DNA of 64,000 nt from Paraburkholderia bryophila (GCF_013409255.1 NZ_JACCAS010000001.1:992001-1056000); one strand, 5' to 3'; positions 1-8,018 are shown, counted from the stretch's first letter. Program-made: numbers and translations. The notes: generated by a model from the letters alone, not told the origin.

Positions 1-575
1 GACACAAACATCGAACCGTTTGTTACGTGGAGCGGGAAGCCAGTGCCGCCGGCCAAATTGCTGCGCTTATGGAAGCGGGAGCGCTTGATGAAGCGCCTAT
101 CTGGTCTGACCTTCTCACGTTCGACGGCACAGCGTGGCGCGGACGCGTTCATTGCGTCATTGCCGGTTTCCCATGCCAAGACCTTTCCGTTGCCGGGAGG
201 CGCGCCGGTCTCAACGGGAAGCGTTCTGGACTCTTCTTCACCGTCCTCGACATCGCGGATGCTTGCGGTGCGGAACTCCTCATTCTGGAGAACGTGTCAG
301 GCATCACTTCTGCCACCGCCGCCGTTATGGACGAAACCGAAGGCGAACTCTTCGAGCGCGCGGCCTCCCGAGTCTTGGGAGAACTGGCCGACCGCGGTTG
401 GAATGCGGAATGCCTGCTTATTCGAGCGTCCGACGTCGGTGCAAATCACCAGCGCGAGCGGTGGTTCTGCGTCGCCTGGCGCGTGGCTGACACCCTTCGG
501 GATGAACGGAATCACACAGGACGGCAGAGTGGGTGCGGGGGGGCGAATTTGCGAAACAGGTCACGCAATGGATGA
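1..575 (+). CDS. Cytosine-C5 DNA methyltransferase, N-terminal and catalytic part (5' end outside window, frame broken)
   Basis: The protein should transfer a methyl group from S-adenosylmethionine to cytosine C5 in DNA, probably for phage self-protection. The reading frame is open from the window edge (RTVCYVERE, motif II), so the true start and motif I are missing. Visible motifs are GFPCQDLS (motif IV, catalytic Cys), LLILENV (motif VI) and NHQRERWF (motif VIII). After motif VIII the frame runs through seven G at 537-543 and stops at 575, well short of the target-recognition region and motif X. Those C-terminal parts are found downstream in the other two forward frames. It is either a pseudogene, a phase-variable gene or a frameshifted gene. 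The family assignment is secure; the state of the gene is not. Confidence 0.85.
   Translation, partial: HKHRTVCYVEREASAAGQIAALMEAGALDEAPIWSDLLTFDGTAWRGRVHCVIAGFPCQDLSVAGRRAGLNGKRSGLFFTVLDIADACGAELLILENVSGITSATAAVMDETEGELFERAASRVLGELADRGWNAECLLIRASDVGANHQRERWFCVAWRVADTLRDERNHTGRQSGCGGANLRNRSRNG
537..543 (+). repeat. Run of seven G at the methyltransferase frame break
   Basis: Seven consecutive G lie between motif VIII and the variable region of the methyltransferase. Counting codons, six G would join the upstream frame to the frame ending at 1200, which carries motif X. Eight G would join it to the frame ending at 1249. Seven G give the short product ending at 575. Homopolymers of this kind are prone to slippage in replication or transcription. 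Confidence 0.7.
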
Positions 576-1200
576 CGCCAGTTGTTCCGAACGGTGGCCG
601 CTCAGTGTCAGCGGAAGTAGTGGCGAGTCGAGGCAGCACGGAAAGCGGCAAGCGGACCGTGGGATTGGAGTCGGAAGTTCGTCACTGGGCCACACCGACC
701 AGCAGCGAGAACAGCAACCGTACAACGAAAATGGCACCGAGTCACGGAAACGGGCACGGAATTGTGCTGGCGGGGCAGGCATGCCAACGGGCGACGCCGA
801 AGGCAAGCGAGACGGATCAGGGTGTTTGCCCATCCGAGATAGCGCGTCGCTCACCGGGTCTGCTGACGCAAACGGCGACTTGGGCAACGCCAACAGCGCG
901 GGATCACAAGGACGGCGCGACATCGCTGGAGAACGTCGAAGTGAACGGGCTACTCGGCCGTCAGGTGCTGGCGACATCTTTGCACCCGGTCCACTCGACG
1001 ATCGATGGCCGGGAATTGTCGCCGACCGCCCGGACCTTGCGCCAGCGACTGAACCCGGCGTTCGCATGCTGGCTGATGGGATGGCCTATCTGGTGGACGA
1101 ATCCCGCAATCACCAACTCCGTCAAGTTGGAAACGGCGTTGTGGCGCTCCAAGCTGCAACGGCAATTGTCGAACTTCTTCGGCGAGCCGACTTCGCATGA
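544..1200 (+). pseudogene. Methyltransferase C-terminal segment with motif X, in a shifted frame
   Basis: This forward frame (+1 relative to the catalytic part) reads as the C-terminal part of a phage cytosine methyltransferase. It contains PGPLDDRWPGIVAD, then DLAPATEPGVRMLADGMAY, then HQLRQVGNGVVALQAA, the last being motif X. A one-base change in the G run would fuse it to the catalytic part. The frame is open back to position 43 without a stop, but its upstream half is only a shadow of the catalytic part. It could be expressed by slippage or be the remains of the original 3' end. Confidence 0.6.
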
Positions 1201-1261
1201 GCCAGCCGCGTTCATCGAAGCAGCCGACGAAGCCCTAACCCAATCCTGAGAGAGAAGAATC

Positions 1262-2716
1262 ATGAGCGATACCCGAGAAGCATTACGGCGCGTTTGCGCA
1301 GATATTGGTGCAGTCTCAGCGCTGCTGGGATTTGACGATTATCCAGGCGTTTTTGCGCTATTGCGAAAGATAACCGATCTAATCACTCGCGAAGCTGCGA
1401 CTGTGCCGCCGATTGATCTGATAATCCGCGACGTTTGCGAGTCTGACGCAGCCGATCCCAACGCGGCAAACTCAATCTGCATCGAGGTCGATGATCTCAG
1501 GCTGATTCTAGAGAACCGCCTCGGCGCGGAACTTGCCGCCGCGCCTGCATACCCCGCCACCCTGAAAGCCAGTAACGACAAGGGTGACAGCGATATTTCT
1601 GGCATCCAACTCGCCGCGTCTGTGCAGAGCGCTGAGTGGCTTGCCGAAGCGGATCAACTAATCATGCGGCTTTGCGACACCGTGTATACGTGGGCGCGAG
1701 GGCCGAAATACTACGAGCGGGAACTCGCGAATCGCAATGCGTCGAACGCGGCCTGCGACGTGCTGAAAGCGCATCTTCGCAAGCACGTTGCCGCCGCGCC
1801 TGCATCCTGCACCGACGAGAGCCCAGCGGCGAAGCGGTACTTCCATCCGTCGTGCTCGGTATTCGAAGACATGCTGCGTTCGCTGCAACACGTCGAGGCG
1901 GTATATCGGCTGAACGTGGTCGGTGATTCTGGCGATCCGAGCAGCACGCTGGACAATTTACAGCGGGTCATTGCTCGCGCGACCGCCGATTTCCTTCCCC
2001 GCGCTGACGAGAGCCAGTCTCACACGGATGACCTCGCCGTCGACACGTTCGCGCGCGTGATGAAGGGCAAGCTCGCCACGGCGCGCGAGAAGGGTCGCGG
2101 CGGCTGGGAGCAATGCAGCCCGGTCGACCTCTCACGTTTTCTGCGCGAGCACGTCGAGAAAGGTGACCCGCGAGACGTGGCGAACTTCTGCATGATGCTT
2201 TGGCACCTCGGCGCGCAGATCGCCCCGCTTCCGCGCGCCAGCGACGCCGAATCTACTGGCATCTGTTTTTTCTGCTCGATGCCTATCAACGGGGTGCATG
2301 AGACGGATTGCCCCCAAGCCGCTCAGCCAGTCGCAGACGATACCTGGGCGACGGCCGTGCAACCGGTCCGATATTTTGTCTATGACAACGAGTGCGGATA
2401 TGAAGAGTTCGCCACCGACGACGAGCGCGACAAGGCTCATCGCGCGGCGATCGAAGGATACCTTGACGACGGATGGTCGGAGGGGGTTGAAAGCGTCGTA
2501 TCCGGAATCGTTACCCACAAAACCACCCAAACGAACCTTGAAAATGAGCCGTCGCCGTGCGCTGCACATCCAGACCACGATGACGACGCGTGCGAGGCAT
2601 GCGTGGCGTGGGGCGAATGGCCGAATCACGACTTCGAAACATCCTGCCAATACGAACCAGAGCGCATCGACCGCGCCGACGATACCGGCGTGGTTAAGAC
2701 GGGAGAGGCGACGTGA
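1262..2716 (+). CDS. Phage-type hypothetical protein (484 aa)
   Basis: I do not recognise a characterised function. The protein starts MSDTREALRRVCADIG after a purine-rich GAGAGAAG. It has a cysteine pair CFFC near residue 338 followed by HETDCP, a region GYEEFATDDERDKAHRAAIE, and a second Cys/His-rich patch CAAHPDHDDDACEAC near residues 440-455, so metal binding is possible. Patchy, mosaic orphans like this are common in Burkholderia prophages upstream of the integrase. It heads a run of genes whose ends overlap by a few bases, which implies co-transcription and coupled translation. The C-terminal half looks like a separate module from the helical N-terminal half. Confidence 0.7.
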   Translation: MSDTREALRRVCADIGAVSALLGFDDYPGVFALLRKITDLITREAATVPPIDLIIRDVCESDAADPNAANSICIEVDDLRLILENRLGAELAAAPAYPATLKASNDKGDSDISGIQLAASVQSAEWLAEADQLIMRLCDTVYTWARGPKYYERELANRNASNAACDVLKAHLRKHVAAAPASCTDESPAAKRYFHPSCSVFEDMLRSLQHVEAVYRLNVVGDSGDPSSTLDNLQRVIARATADFLPRADESQSHTDDLAVDTFARVMKGKLATAREKGRGGWEQCSPVDLSRFLREHVEKGDPRDVANFCMMLWHLGAQIAPLPRASDAESTGICFFCSMPINGVHETDCPQAAQPVADDTWATAVQPVRYFVYDNECGYEEFATDDERDKAHRAAIEGYLDDGWSEGVESVVSGIVTHKTTQTNLENEPSPCAAHPDHDDDACEACVAWGEWPNHDFETSCQYEPERIDRADDTGVVKTGEAT

Positions 2717-3099
2717 GCGGACTCTTCTACCTTCAGGACGGCCGTAGCTATGTCGGCAACGACGTGCTCTGGTGGGCGGAGAAGGGCCAAGGCGGATACA
2801 CAACCGACATGCGCAAAGCGCGACTGTTCACGAAGGACGAAGCGCAGCAGTATCACAACGCGCGCGAGACCGACATTCCGTGGCCGAAGGAATATATCGA
2901 CGCCAAGACGCGGCCGGCAGTCGATATGCAGTACATCAAGCGCGATGAGGCGCTACAAGGCACCGGGATCACGATCATCAAACCGACGATGCCGCCGCGC
3001 TACGTCAACCGTTGCGGCGGATGCGGCTGTTTCCTGAGTGACGTCCAGGTAGTTGATAGCTGCGGCTGCCCGAAATGCGGCGCCGACAATCGGCCATAA
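2713..3099 (+). CDS. Phage-type hypothetical protein with C-terminal zinc ribbon (128 aa)
   Basis: The GTG start overlaps the preceding stop (GTGA). The N-terminal half (FYLQDGRSYVGNDVLWWAEK, then YTTDMRKARLFTKDEA) resembles small phage proteins of unknown role. The C-terminus has CGGCGC and CGCPKCG, four-cysteine knuckles that fit a zinc ribbon of about 25 residues. No enzymatic motif is visible. It belongs to the same overlapping operon as its neighbours and is probably expressed early or from the prophage state. Confidence 0.7.
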   Translation: MSGLFYLQDGRSYVGNDVLWWAEKGQGGYTTDMRKARLFTKDEAQQYHNARETDIPWPKEYIDAKTRPAVDMQYIKRDEALQGTGITIIKPTMPPRYVNRCGGCGCFLSDVQVVDSCGCPKCGADNRP

Positions 3100-3108
3100 G
3101 GAACCGAA

Positions 3109-3699
3109 ATGACCCCCACCCCAAAACAGGAAGGCGCGATGACGCTGACAGAAGCGCAGACGCAGATGATGGAGCGAGTGATCACCGGTCTTGAGCATGA
3201 TGAAATGCAAGAAGCTGCCGATCTGATACGCGCCCTTCTCGCTGCCCAGCCTTCGCAAGCACAGGCAGGGGAGGCGCGAAACGTTGAAGGATTGACGCGT
3301 GCCGAATTCGAGAGCCGCCTGCGTATCGGATACCAGCACGACAACATTCGTTCTCGCGAGCGCGGACGTGACGCACCAATCAACGGGCTTACGGCAGAGC
3401 AGGAGCGCGAGATCGCCGAGCGAGTCGAGCTTAATTACCCGGTCTCCGGAACATTCGCTTGCCCTATATGCGGCAAGGATTCGCCCCACGAGCATAGGGG
3501 CGAAGAGATCGCCAAACATCGTGCCGCCCCGCCCGCATCGCCAGTCGCGAGCCACAACGAGCGCGCGGGACTGACGGAGGCGCAGCGCGAGGTTCTATGG
3601 TCCATCGTGAGGCGATTGGATCGGGGATACAACGTCGATGTCTGCGCGAGAGAACTGCGCGCTCTGCTCGCCGCACGCACCGGAGGCGACGATGCGTGA
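3109..3699 (+). CDS. Phage-type hypothetical protein (196 aa)
   Basis: The start MTPTPKQEGAMTLTEAQTQM is 9 bp after the previous stop, with an AAGGAACC stretch upstream; the internal Met at residue 11 is an alternative start. It contains MQEAADLIRALLAAQ, a CPICGKDSPHEH zinc-knuckle-like patch near residues 118-130, and a second helical repeat TEAQREVLWSIVRRLDRGY followed by ARELRALLAA. The two TEAQ..M/VLWS..R helical units look like an internal duplication. The function is unknown. Confidence 0.65.
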   Translation: MTPTPKQEGAMTLTEAQTQMMERVITGLEHDEMQEAADLIRALLAAQPSQAQAGEARNVEGLTRAEFESRLRIGYQHDNIRSRERGRDAPINGLTAEQEREIAERVELNYPVSGTFACPICGKDSPHEHRGEEIAKHRAAPPASPVASHNERAGLTEAQREVLWSIVRRLDRGYNVDVCARELRALLAARTGGDDA

Positions 3700-4156
3700 C
3701 GTCAAGCAGTTCGAGCGCTTCAAGGCATACATGGATAGCCCGTGCCACGAGTTGGATCAGCGCGACCTTGGGCGTAACGACCCGCATCGTCTTGTGTTCG
3801 CCGAATGGGGTGTTCCTCAGGAGTTTCTATTGTGGCTATGGCAGGCTGCTGAGAAGGCCGCCCTCACCCCGGCAACCGATGGGCAGCAGGTGGTATATCA
3901 GGTGCAATCTACGGCCGGCGGATGGGTTGACGTCGCTGAAACACATTACGAGCGCACGCCGCTGGAAAAGCGCATCGTCTACACCCACCCCGCGTCACCG
4001 GATAGCGTGCGCAGGGACGCGCTGGAGGAGGCAGCGAAGGTATGCGATGAGCGAGCCTTGCGCCTCACGGTAGCCCAATACGTTCGCCGTGAATCGCAGA
4101 ATTGCGCGCTGGCTATCCGCGCCCTGTCTCAACAGCCAGACCGAGGCCAATCATGA
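3692..4156 (+). CDS. Phage-type hypothetical protein (154 aa)
   Basis: I chose the ATG at 3692 (MRDVKQFERFKAYMDSP) because it has a GGAGG six bases upstream and overlaps the preceding stop, rather than the longer open frame from 3638. The N-terminal part reads FERFKAYMDSPCHELDQRDLG, then WGVPQEFLLWLWQAA. The C-terminal part has DALEEAAKVCDERALR and ends CALAIRALSQQ. The same ALEEAA...LSQQ layout recurs in the next gene. Its biochemical role is unknown. Confidence 0.7.
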   Translation: MRDVKQFERFKAYMDSPCHELDQRDLGRNDPHRLVFAEWGVPQEFLLWLWQAAEKAALTPATDGQQVVYQVQSTAGGWVDVAETHYERTPLEKRIVYTHPASPDSVRRDALEEAAKVCDERALRLTVAQYVRRESQNCALAIRALSQQPDRGQS

Positions 4157-4365
4157 CCGAGCATGAAGCCTTTATGGCGTTCTTCAAAAAGCGCTGGCCC
4201 GAGTTCGATCACCCGACCAAATCGGCGTTTGAGGTATGGCAGGCATCGCGGGCAGCAGCACTGGAAGAAGCGGCTGATCTGGCGGAAATGTACGACTCGG
4301 GAACAATAGAAGGCCATGAGATCGCAGGTCTGATCCGAGTCCTGTCTCAACAGAAGGAGGGGTGA
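4153..4365 (+). CDS. Small phage-type hypothetical protein (70 aa)
   Basis: It starts at the ATG overlapping the previous stop (ATGA). The sequence MTEHEAFMAFFKKRWPEF is followed by AALEEAADLAEMYDSGT and ends IAGLIRVLSQQKEG. The second half aligns by eye with the C-terminal part of the preceding protein, so the two genes share a module. No catalytic residue pattern is visible. The stop is coupled to the next start by TGATG. Confidence 0.7.
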   Translation: MTEHEAFMAFFKKRWPEFDHPTKSAFEVWQASRAAALEEAADLAEMYDSGTIEGHEIAGLIRVLSQQKEG

Positions 4366-4601
4366 TGGCTGCGTACCTGACACGGCAGGAGCTGTCCGAG
4401 CTGGTCGGGTGCCAGCCGCGCAGCCTCGCATGCATGAAGCGCTGGCTCGAGCGCAACCGGTGGCCGTTCGCGGTCAGCATCGCCGGTATCCCGCAGGTGT
4501 CGCGCGACTATTGCGACGCACGGCTGCACGGCACTGCGCCGCGCGCCGCCGAGCTCGCCGACGATGAACAAGAACCCGACTTCGCAGCACTCGAAAAATG
4601 A
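4365..4601 (+). CDS. DUF4224-like protein next to integrase
   Basis: This small protein (78 aa) reads AAYLTRQELSELVGCQPRS, then MKRWLERNRWPFAVS and PQVSRDYCDARL. That matches my memory of DUF4224, a short helix-turn-helix-like domain usually encoded immediately before phage tyrosine recombinases and possibly acting as an excisionase or directionality factor; this role is inferred. A strong AAGGAGGGG precedes the ATG at 4365, and a GTG at 4362 is an alternative. Its stop overlaps the integrase start (ATGA). Confidence 0.7.
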   Translation: MAAYLTRQELSELVGCQPRSLACMKRWLERNRWPFAVSIAGIPQVSRDYCDARLHGTAPRAAELADDEQEPDFAALEK

Positions 4602-5719
4602 TCGGACGACGCAAACGGCCGGACGGGTTACCGTTCCGCCTCTACGCCAGCTATGGCAAGCACAAGGTCAGCTTCGGCTACAAACTGCCTTCCGGGAAGT
4701 GGGCGTTTCGCCTGTCCGCGCCGGCGCACAACAAAGACGCCATCGCCGACATTCGCAAGCAGGCGGTCGAGCGCGCCGAGGCGCTGAATGGCGACGCCGT
4801 CGAGCCCGGCACTGTCGAGGCGCTGATCGAGGATTACTTCGAGTGGCAGGAGCGCATGGCCGCCAGCGACGAGCGGCGCAAGGCACAGATCACGCTGGAC
4901 GAGAATCGCGTCGAGGCCAAACGCCTGATCGTTGTCTTCGGGAAAATGTCGCCGAAGTCGATCAAGCCGAAGCACGTCTATGGCTACCTGGATAAACGTG
5001 CGCAGCTCGGCGCGCCGGCGAAAGCGAACAAGGAAATCGCGCTGCTGTCAGCCGTGTTTGAATACGGCCGCCGGCGCGGCCTGATCGAAGTGAATTCGTG
5101 TCGCGGCATCGAGTACAACCCGACGCAGCCGCGCACACGCGTCGTCGCGGCCGCCGACGTGCTGCTCGCCGTCGAGGTGGCGCGATCACGGCGCAGCGTC
5201 GGCGATCAACATGCAGCGTCGACATACCTGACGCTCGCGCTGTGCGTGCAGACCGCATACCTGACCGTCAGTCGGCCAACGGAAATGCGCGAGTTGCGGC
5301 GCCAGTCGATCAGCGCGGACGGCATCAGCGTGCCGATCGGCAAACGCAAGGCCGGCGAGGCACCGCGCGCGAAACTCGTCTTGTGGTCACCCGAGCTCAA
5401 GGCCGTAATCGAAGAGGCCCTAGCGCTTCAGCGGACGGCGAGTATCTACGTGTTCGGCAACACGTCGGGCCAGGTCTACACGCGCAGCGGGTGGAATACG
5501 AGTTGGTCTCGGCTGATGGGCTATTGCGAGATCGAGGCGAAGGCGCGCGGTGTTTCGTTCGAGCGTTTCGCGCTGCGCGACATGAGGCCGACGGCGGTTA
5601 CGGATCGAATGGATGAAGGCGACAGCCGGATTGTCGACGCGACCGGCCACGTCGACGAGCGGATGATCAAGAAGACGTACGACCGGCGCAGGGCGCGAAA
5701 AGTGCGCGCCACGCGGTAG
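4598..5719 (+). CDS. int: Phage-type tyrosine recombinase (integrase)
   Basis: This 373-residue protein should integrate and excise the element at the neighbouring tRNA-His. The N-terminal part (about residues 1-70) fits an arm-binding domain, residues 75-175 a SAM-like core-binding domain (EDYFEWQERM, then KPKHVYGYLDKR), and the rest the catalytic domain. Catalytic residues visible are Arg226 in SRPTEMREL, Arg330 in LRDMRPTAV (Arg replaces the usual His of HxxR), His351 in TGHVDERM and the nucleophile Tyr361 in KKTYDRR. The length is normal for the family and no break is seen. The gene points at the 3' end of tRNA-His, the usual layout for tRNA-targeting integrases. Confidence 0.92.
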   Translation: MIGRRKRPDGLPFRLYASYGKHKVSFGYKLPSGKWAFRLSAPAHNKDAIADIRKQAVERAEALNGDAVEPGTVEALIEDYFEWQERMAASDERRKAQITLDENRVEAKRLIVVFGKMSPKSIKPKHVYGYLDKRAQLGAPAKANKEIALLSAVFEYGRRRGLIEVNSCRGIEYNPTQPRTRVVAAADVLLAVEVARSRRSVGDQHAASTYLTLALCVQTAYLTVSRPTEMRELRRQSISADGISVPIGKRKAGEAPRAKLVLWSPELKAVIEEALALQRTASIYVFGNTSGQVYTRSGWNTSWSRLMGYCEIEAKARGVSFERFALRDMRPTAVTDRMDEGDSRIVDATGHVDERMIKKTYDRRRARKVRATR

Positions 5720-5723
5720 AAAC

Positions 5724-5755
5724 AAAAAAGCCCGCGATTAGCGGGCCTTTCTTTC
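5724..5755 (+). terminator. Rho-independent terminator after the integrase
   Basis: A GCCCGC stem at 5730-5735 pairs with GCGGGC at 5741-5746 around a five-base loop. A-rich sequence lies before it and T-rich sequence after it, so it could stop transcription from both the integrase and the tRNA-His side. Confidence 0.8.
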
Positions 5756-5841
5756 TGACTCATCTTCCAGAAATTGGAATCTTATCTTCCAAAACCTGTA
5801 ACAAGTCAGTCTCTACTATCGCGGAAACCCGCGTGAATACT

Positions 5842-5890
5842 TGGGGTGGCTGATGGGGCTCGAACCCACGACAACAGGAATCACAATCCT
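5842..5890. other. Presumed attachment site (attL/attR core) in the tRNA-His 3' half
   Basis: The integrase ends 122 bp from the 3' end of tRNA-His and points toward it, and no other tRNA or candidate target lies nearby. The core is inferred to be in the T-arm and acceptor 3' half. The matching copy would be at the other end of the element, outside the window, so its exact length cannot be seen. Confidence 0.45.
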
Positions 5891-5917
5891 GGACTCTACC
5901 AACTGAGCTACAGCCAC
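5842..5917 (-). tRNA. tRNA-His (anticodon GTG)
   Basis: On the minus strand a full cloverleaf is readable. The acceptor stem is GTGGCTG/CAGCCAC with an encoded C73 and CCA end. The anticodon stem CAGGA/TCCTG holds the loop TTGTGAT, giving anticodon GTG, and the T-arm is GTGGGTTCGAGCCCC. A G lies just before the first base (5918), as needed for the G-1:C73 pair of tRNA-His. The 3' end faces the integrase. Confidence 0.95.
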
Positions 5918-5972
5918 CACTGACATCTGCTTGACTTGCCTAAAAACTCTGGCTCGTCGATGAAGAAACGAG

Positions 5973-6001
5973 ATTATACGAACAAGAATTACGTTTGCCT
6001 A
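5973..6001 (-). promoter_or_regulatory. Probable sigma-70 promoter of tRNA-His
   Basis: On the minus strand TAGGCA (6001-5996) and a perfect TATAAT (5978-5973) are separated by 17 bp. The likely start is about 45 bases before the tRNA, in the short gap after the dusA stop. Confidence 0.55.
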
Positions 6002-6006
6002 GTCCT

Positions 6007-7008
6007 TTATTCAAAAATTTCGACTGGCTCACGCAGATGCTGTCTTGCCTCGTTGAATATGCTCAGATCGCGCGCGGCGAGGCGCTTGCTATCCGACAAC
6101 ACGCGACGCCATCCACGCGCACCGGCCTCGCCACGATAAAGACCGAGCGCATGGCGCGTGATCGCGCCGAGGTACGTGCCGCGCGCCATTTCAGCCGCGC
6201 AATACTCGATCAGCTTCGCTTCGACCTGCTCGCGCGTTAGTGACGTTTGCGTCGAGCCGTAGAAGCGTGCGTCGACGTCGGCCAACAGATACGGGTTGTG
6301 ATAAGCCTCGCGCCCGAGCATCACACCGTCGACGTGCTGAAGATGCGTTTCCACTTCATCGAGCGTTTTGATGCCGCCGTTAATGATGATCTCCAGATGT
6401 GGGAAATCACGTTTCAACTGATAAGCGTAGTCGTATTTGAGCGGCGGAATCTCGCGGTTTTCCTTCGGACTCAAGCCCTTGAGAATCGCATTGCGTGCAT
6501 GCACGACGAAAACGTTGCAGCCCGCCTCGGCGATCGTGCCGACGAAGTCGCGCACGAAACTGTATTCCTCCACGGCGTCCACGCCGATCCGATGCTTGAC
6601 CGTCACCGGCACTGAGACGGCATCGCGCATGGCCTTCACGCAGTCGGCGACGAGTTGCGGCTCGTTCATCAGACACGCGCCGAATGCGCCGCGCTGCACG
6701 CGCTCGGACGGGCAGCCGCAGTTCAGATTGATTTCGTCGTAACCCCACTGTTCGCCCAGTTTGGCCGAGCGGGCAAGGTCGGCCGGCTCGCTGCCGCCGA
6801 GTTGCAGCGCGACCGGCGCTTCTTCCGGCGTAAACGCGAGATGGCGCGGCACGTCGCCGTGCAGCAGCGCGCCGGTGGTGACCATTTCGGTGTAAAGCCA
6901 CGTATGGCGCGAGATCACGCGATGCAGCGAGCGGCAGTGACGATCGGTCCAGTCCATCATCGGTGCGACGGATACGCGGCGGGGACTGGGCGTTTGAGGT
7001 GAAGACAT
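6007..7008 (-). CDS. dusA: tRNA-dihydrouridine(20/20a) synthase DusA
   Basis: This flavoenzyme reduces specific uridines in the tRNA D-loop. The sequence has the family hallmarks: VAPMMDWTDRHCR near the N-terminus, the catalytic-cysteine region LNCGCPSERVQRGAFGACLM, VTVKHRIGVD, the FMN phosphate region IIINGGIKT and GVMLGREAYHNP. At 333 residues it has the normal length from the ATG at 7008 (MSSPQTPSPRRVSVAPM); the longer open frame upstream has no family-like sequence. The gene lies directly before tRNA-His on the same strand. Confidence 0.95.
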   Translation of the reverse strand: MSSPQTPSPRRVSVAPMMDWTDRHCRSLHRVISRHTWLYTEMVTTGALLHGDVPRHLAFTPEEAPVALQLGGSEPADLARSAKLGEQWGYDEINLNCGCPSERVQRGAFGACLMNEPQLVADCVKAMRDAVSVPVTVKHRIGVDAVEEYSFVRDFVGTIAEAGCNVFVVHARNAILKGLSPKENREIPPLKYDYAYQLKRDFPHLEIIINGGIKTLDEVETHLQHVDGVMLGREAYHNPYLLADVDARFYGSTQTSLTREQVEAKLIEYCAAEMARGTYLGAITRHALGLYRGEAGARGWRRVLSDSKRLAARDLSIFNEARQHLREPVEIFE

Positions 7009-7339
7009 GGGGTGGCCAACGGCTTGATTCAAAACACGGATTTTACAGCAACGCTTGAAATCACCAGTCTGGGCGACCGTCTTCGTCCGAATAACCTGCG
7101 TGCACAAGCGGTCTTTCCTCCTCAAACCCGCCCGTCCATCGGGGTCGGAACGTCGCTCGCCCTTCTCCCACCGCCCTCCGGCCGATTATTTCAGTATTGA
7201 GAACAGTAATTTCAAATTATCAGCACAAATTCTCGATAGTAGGGGTATACACTGCCCTTCATCGACGTTGCAGACACACCTCACCGGCCCCTGCGACGCC
7301 TTCCTGAACTGAAGTTGAAACGTTTATCGGAGTCACACC

Positions 7340-7606
7340 ATGAACACCAAGCTTATCGCCGCTGTACTGGTTGCTGTTTCTGCCTCGATCGCCGCTCCCG
7401 CTTTTGCTAGCGGCTACGGTCCGGCACCGTCGTATCGTCCGTCGGTCGGCGCCCCGGCTTCGCAACAAGGCCAGAACGCCCAAACCGTCGCGGCAGAACG
7501 CGTTCAATCGGAATCGAACGCTTACGGCGGTGTGAAGAGCGTGTCGTCGCAATCGGGTACGCGTGAAGCGACGTCGGGCCCGCAATCGGTTTTCTTCGGC
7601 CACTAA
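7340..7606 (+). CDS. Small exported protein (88 aa)
   Basis: The protein has a clear signal peptide MNTKLIAAVLVAVSASIAAP with an AFA-S cleavage site. The mature part of about 65 residues is rich in Gly, Ser, Gln and Ala (YGPAPSYRPSVGAP, then QTVAAERVQSESNAYGG). It resembles the short secreted proteins, some annotated as DUF4148-like, that Burkholderia genomes carry in many copies. A GGAG sits before the start. No function is known, and its assignment to DUF4148 is tentative. Confidence 0.75.
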   Translation: MNTKLIAAVLVAVSASIAAPAFASGYGPAPSYRPSVGAPASQQGQNAQTVAAERVQSESNAYGGVKSVSSQSGTREATSGPQSVFFGH

Positions 7607-7617
7607 GCCGTTGCTGT

Positions 7618-7650
7618 TGAATCTGCTGCCGCCACGGGCAGCAGATAAGC
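7618..7650 (+). terminator. Hairpin after the small exported gene
   Basis: ATCTGCTGCC and GGGCAGCAGAT form a ten-base stem around GCCAC just past the stop codon. There is no T run, so it could be an attenuating or RNA-protecting stem rather than a classical terminator. Confidence 0.5.
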
Positions 7651-7775
7651 TGGGCGCCGCGCATGATGCATTCATGCCGGCGCCCAGTTTGCGTTTACAG
7701 CGGTTCGTGCCGGCTTGATGCGGGTTTCACCGCCGTGTTGTCGACCTCGTCTCAGCGTCGCATGCACTGCCGACG

Positions 7776-8018
7776 CTACGGGGCGATGCCCGCATCGATC
7801 GTCTCGCGCCCCGCGCGAAAGGCCGCCTCCGCCGCCGCATGCTCGGTCGGCCAGAGACTGTCGATCCTCACGAGCCGCCAGTCGATCACCACGGCGCCGC
7901 TCCGCAGCACCCGGAAATGCGCTTTAACGCCGGTCAGCACCTGCTCGACCGCGACCTCGATGTCGTAGTCTTGATAGCGCTCCTGATAATCCCCCATGTC
8001 GAGGCCTTTCGGCTCCAT
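7776..8018 (-). CDS. Small hypothetical protein (80 aa)
   Basis: The sequence MEPKGLDMGDYQERYQDYDI followed by VAVEQVLTGVKAHFRVLRSG looks like a compact alpha/beta protein without signal peptide or membrane segment. It resembles short conserved Burkholderia proteins of unknown role. The Met at residue 8 is an alternative start. It lies 116 bp from another small minus-strand gene. I cannot assign a function. Confidence 0.6.
   Translation of the reverse strand: MEPKGLDMGDYQERYQDYDIEVAVEQVLTGVKAHFRVLRSGAVVIDWRLVRIDSLWPTEHAAAEAAFRAGRETIDAGIAP

Larger units (their letters stand above)
533..1249 (+). pseudogene. Alternative methyltransferase-like C-terminal segment in the third frame
   Basis: This frame overlaps the motif X segment but reads differently. 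It contains GEFAKQVTQWMTPVVPNGGR, two WATPT motifs (HWATPTSSE and TWATPTARDHKDG) and LNPAFACWLMGWPIWWT. Segments of this type are also typical of phage DNA methylase C-termini. An eighth G in the run at 537-543 would join it to the catalytic part. A GTG codon at 533 opens the frame, but I see no convincing ribosome binding site, so independent initiation is doubtful. Two different family-like tails from the same DNA is unusual. Confidence 0.5.

Noticed and set aside
5760..5840. Possible direct repeats CATCTTCCA/TATCTTCCA and a GCGGAAACCCGC hairpin as integrase arm sites
   Set aside because: Only two imperfect short copies; integrase binding cannot be supported without the other att end.
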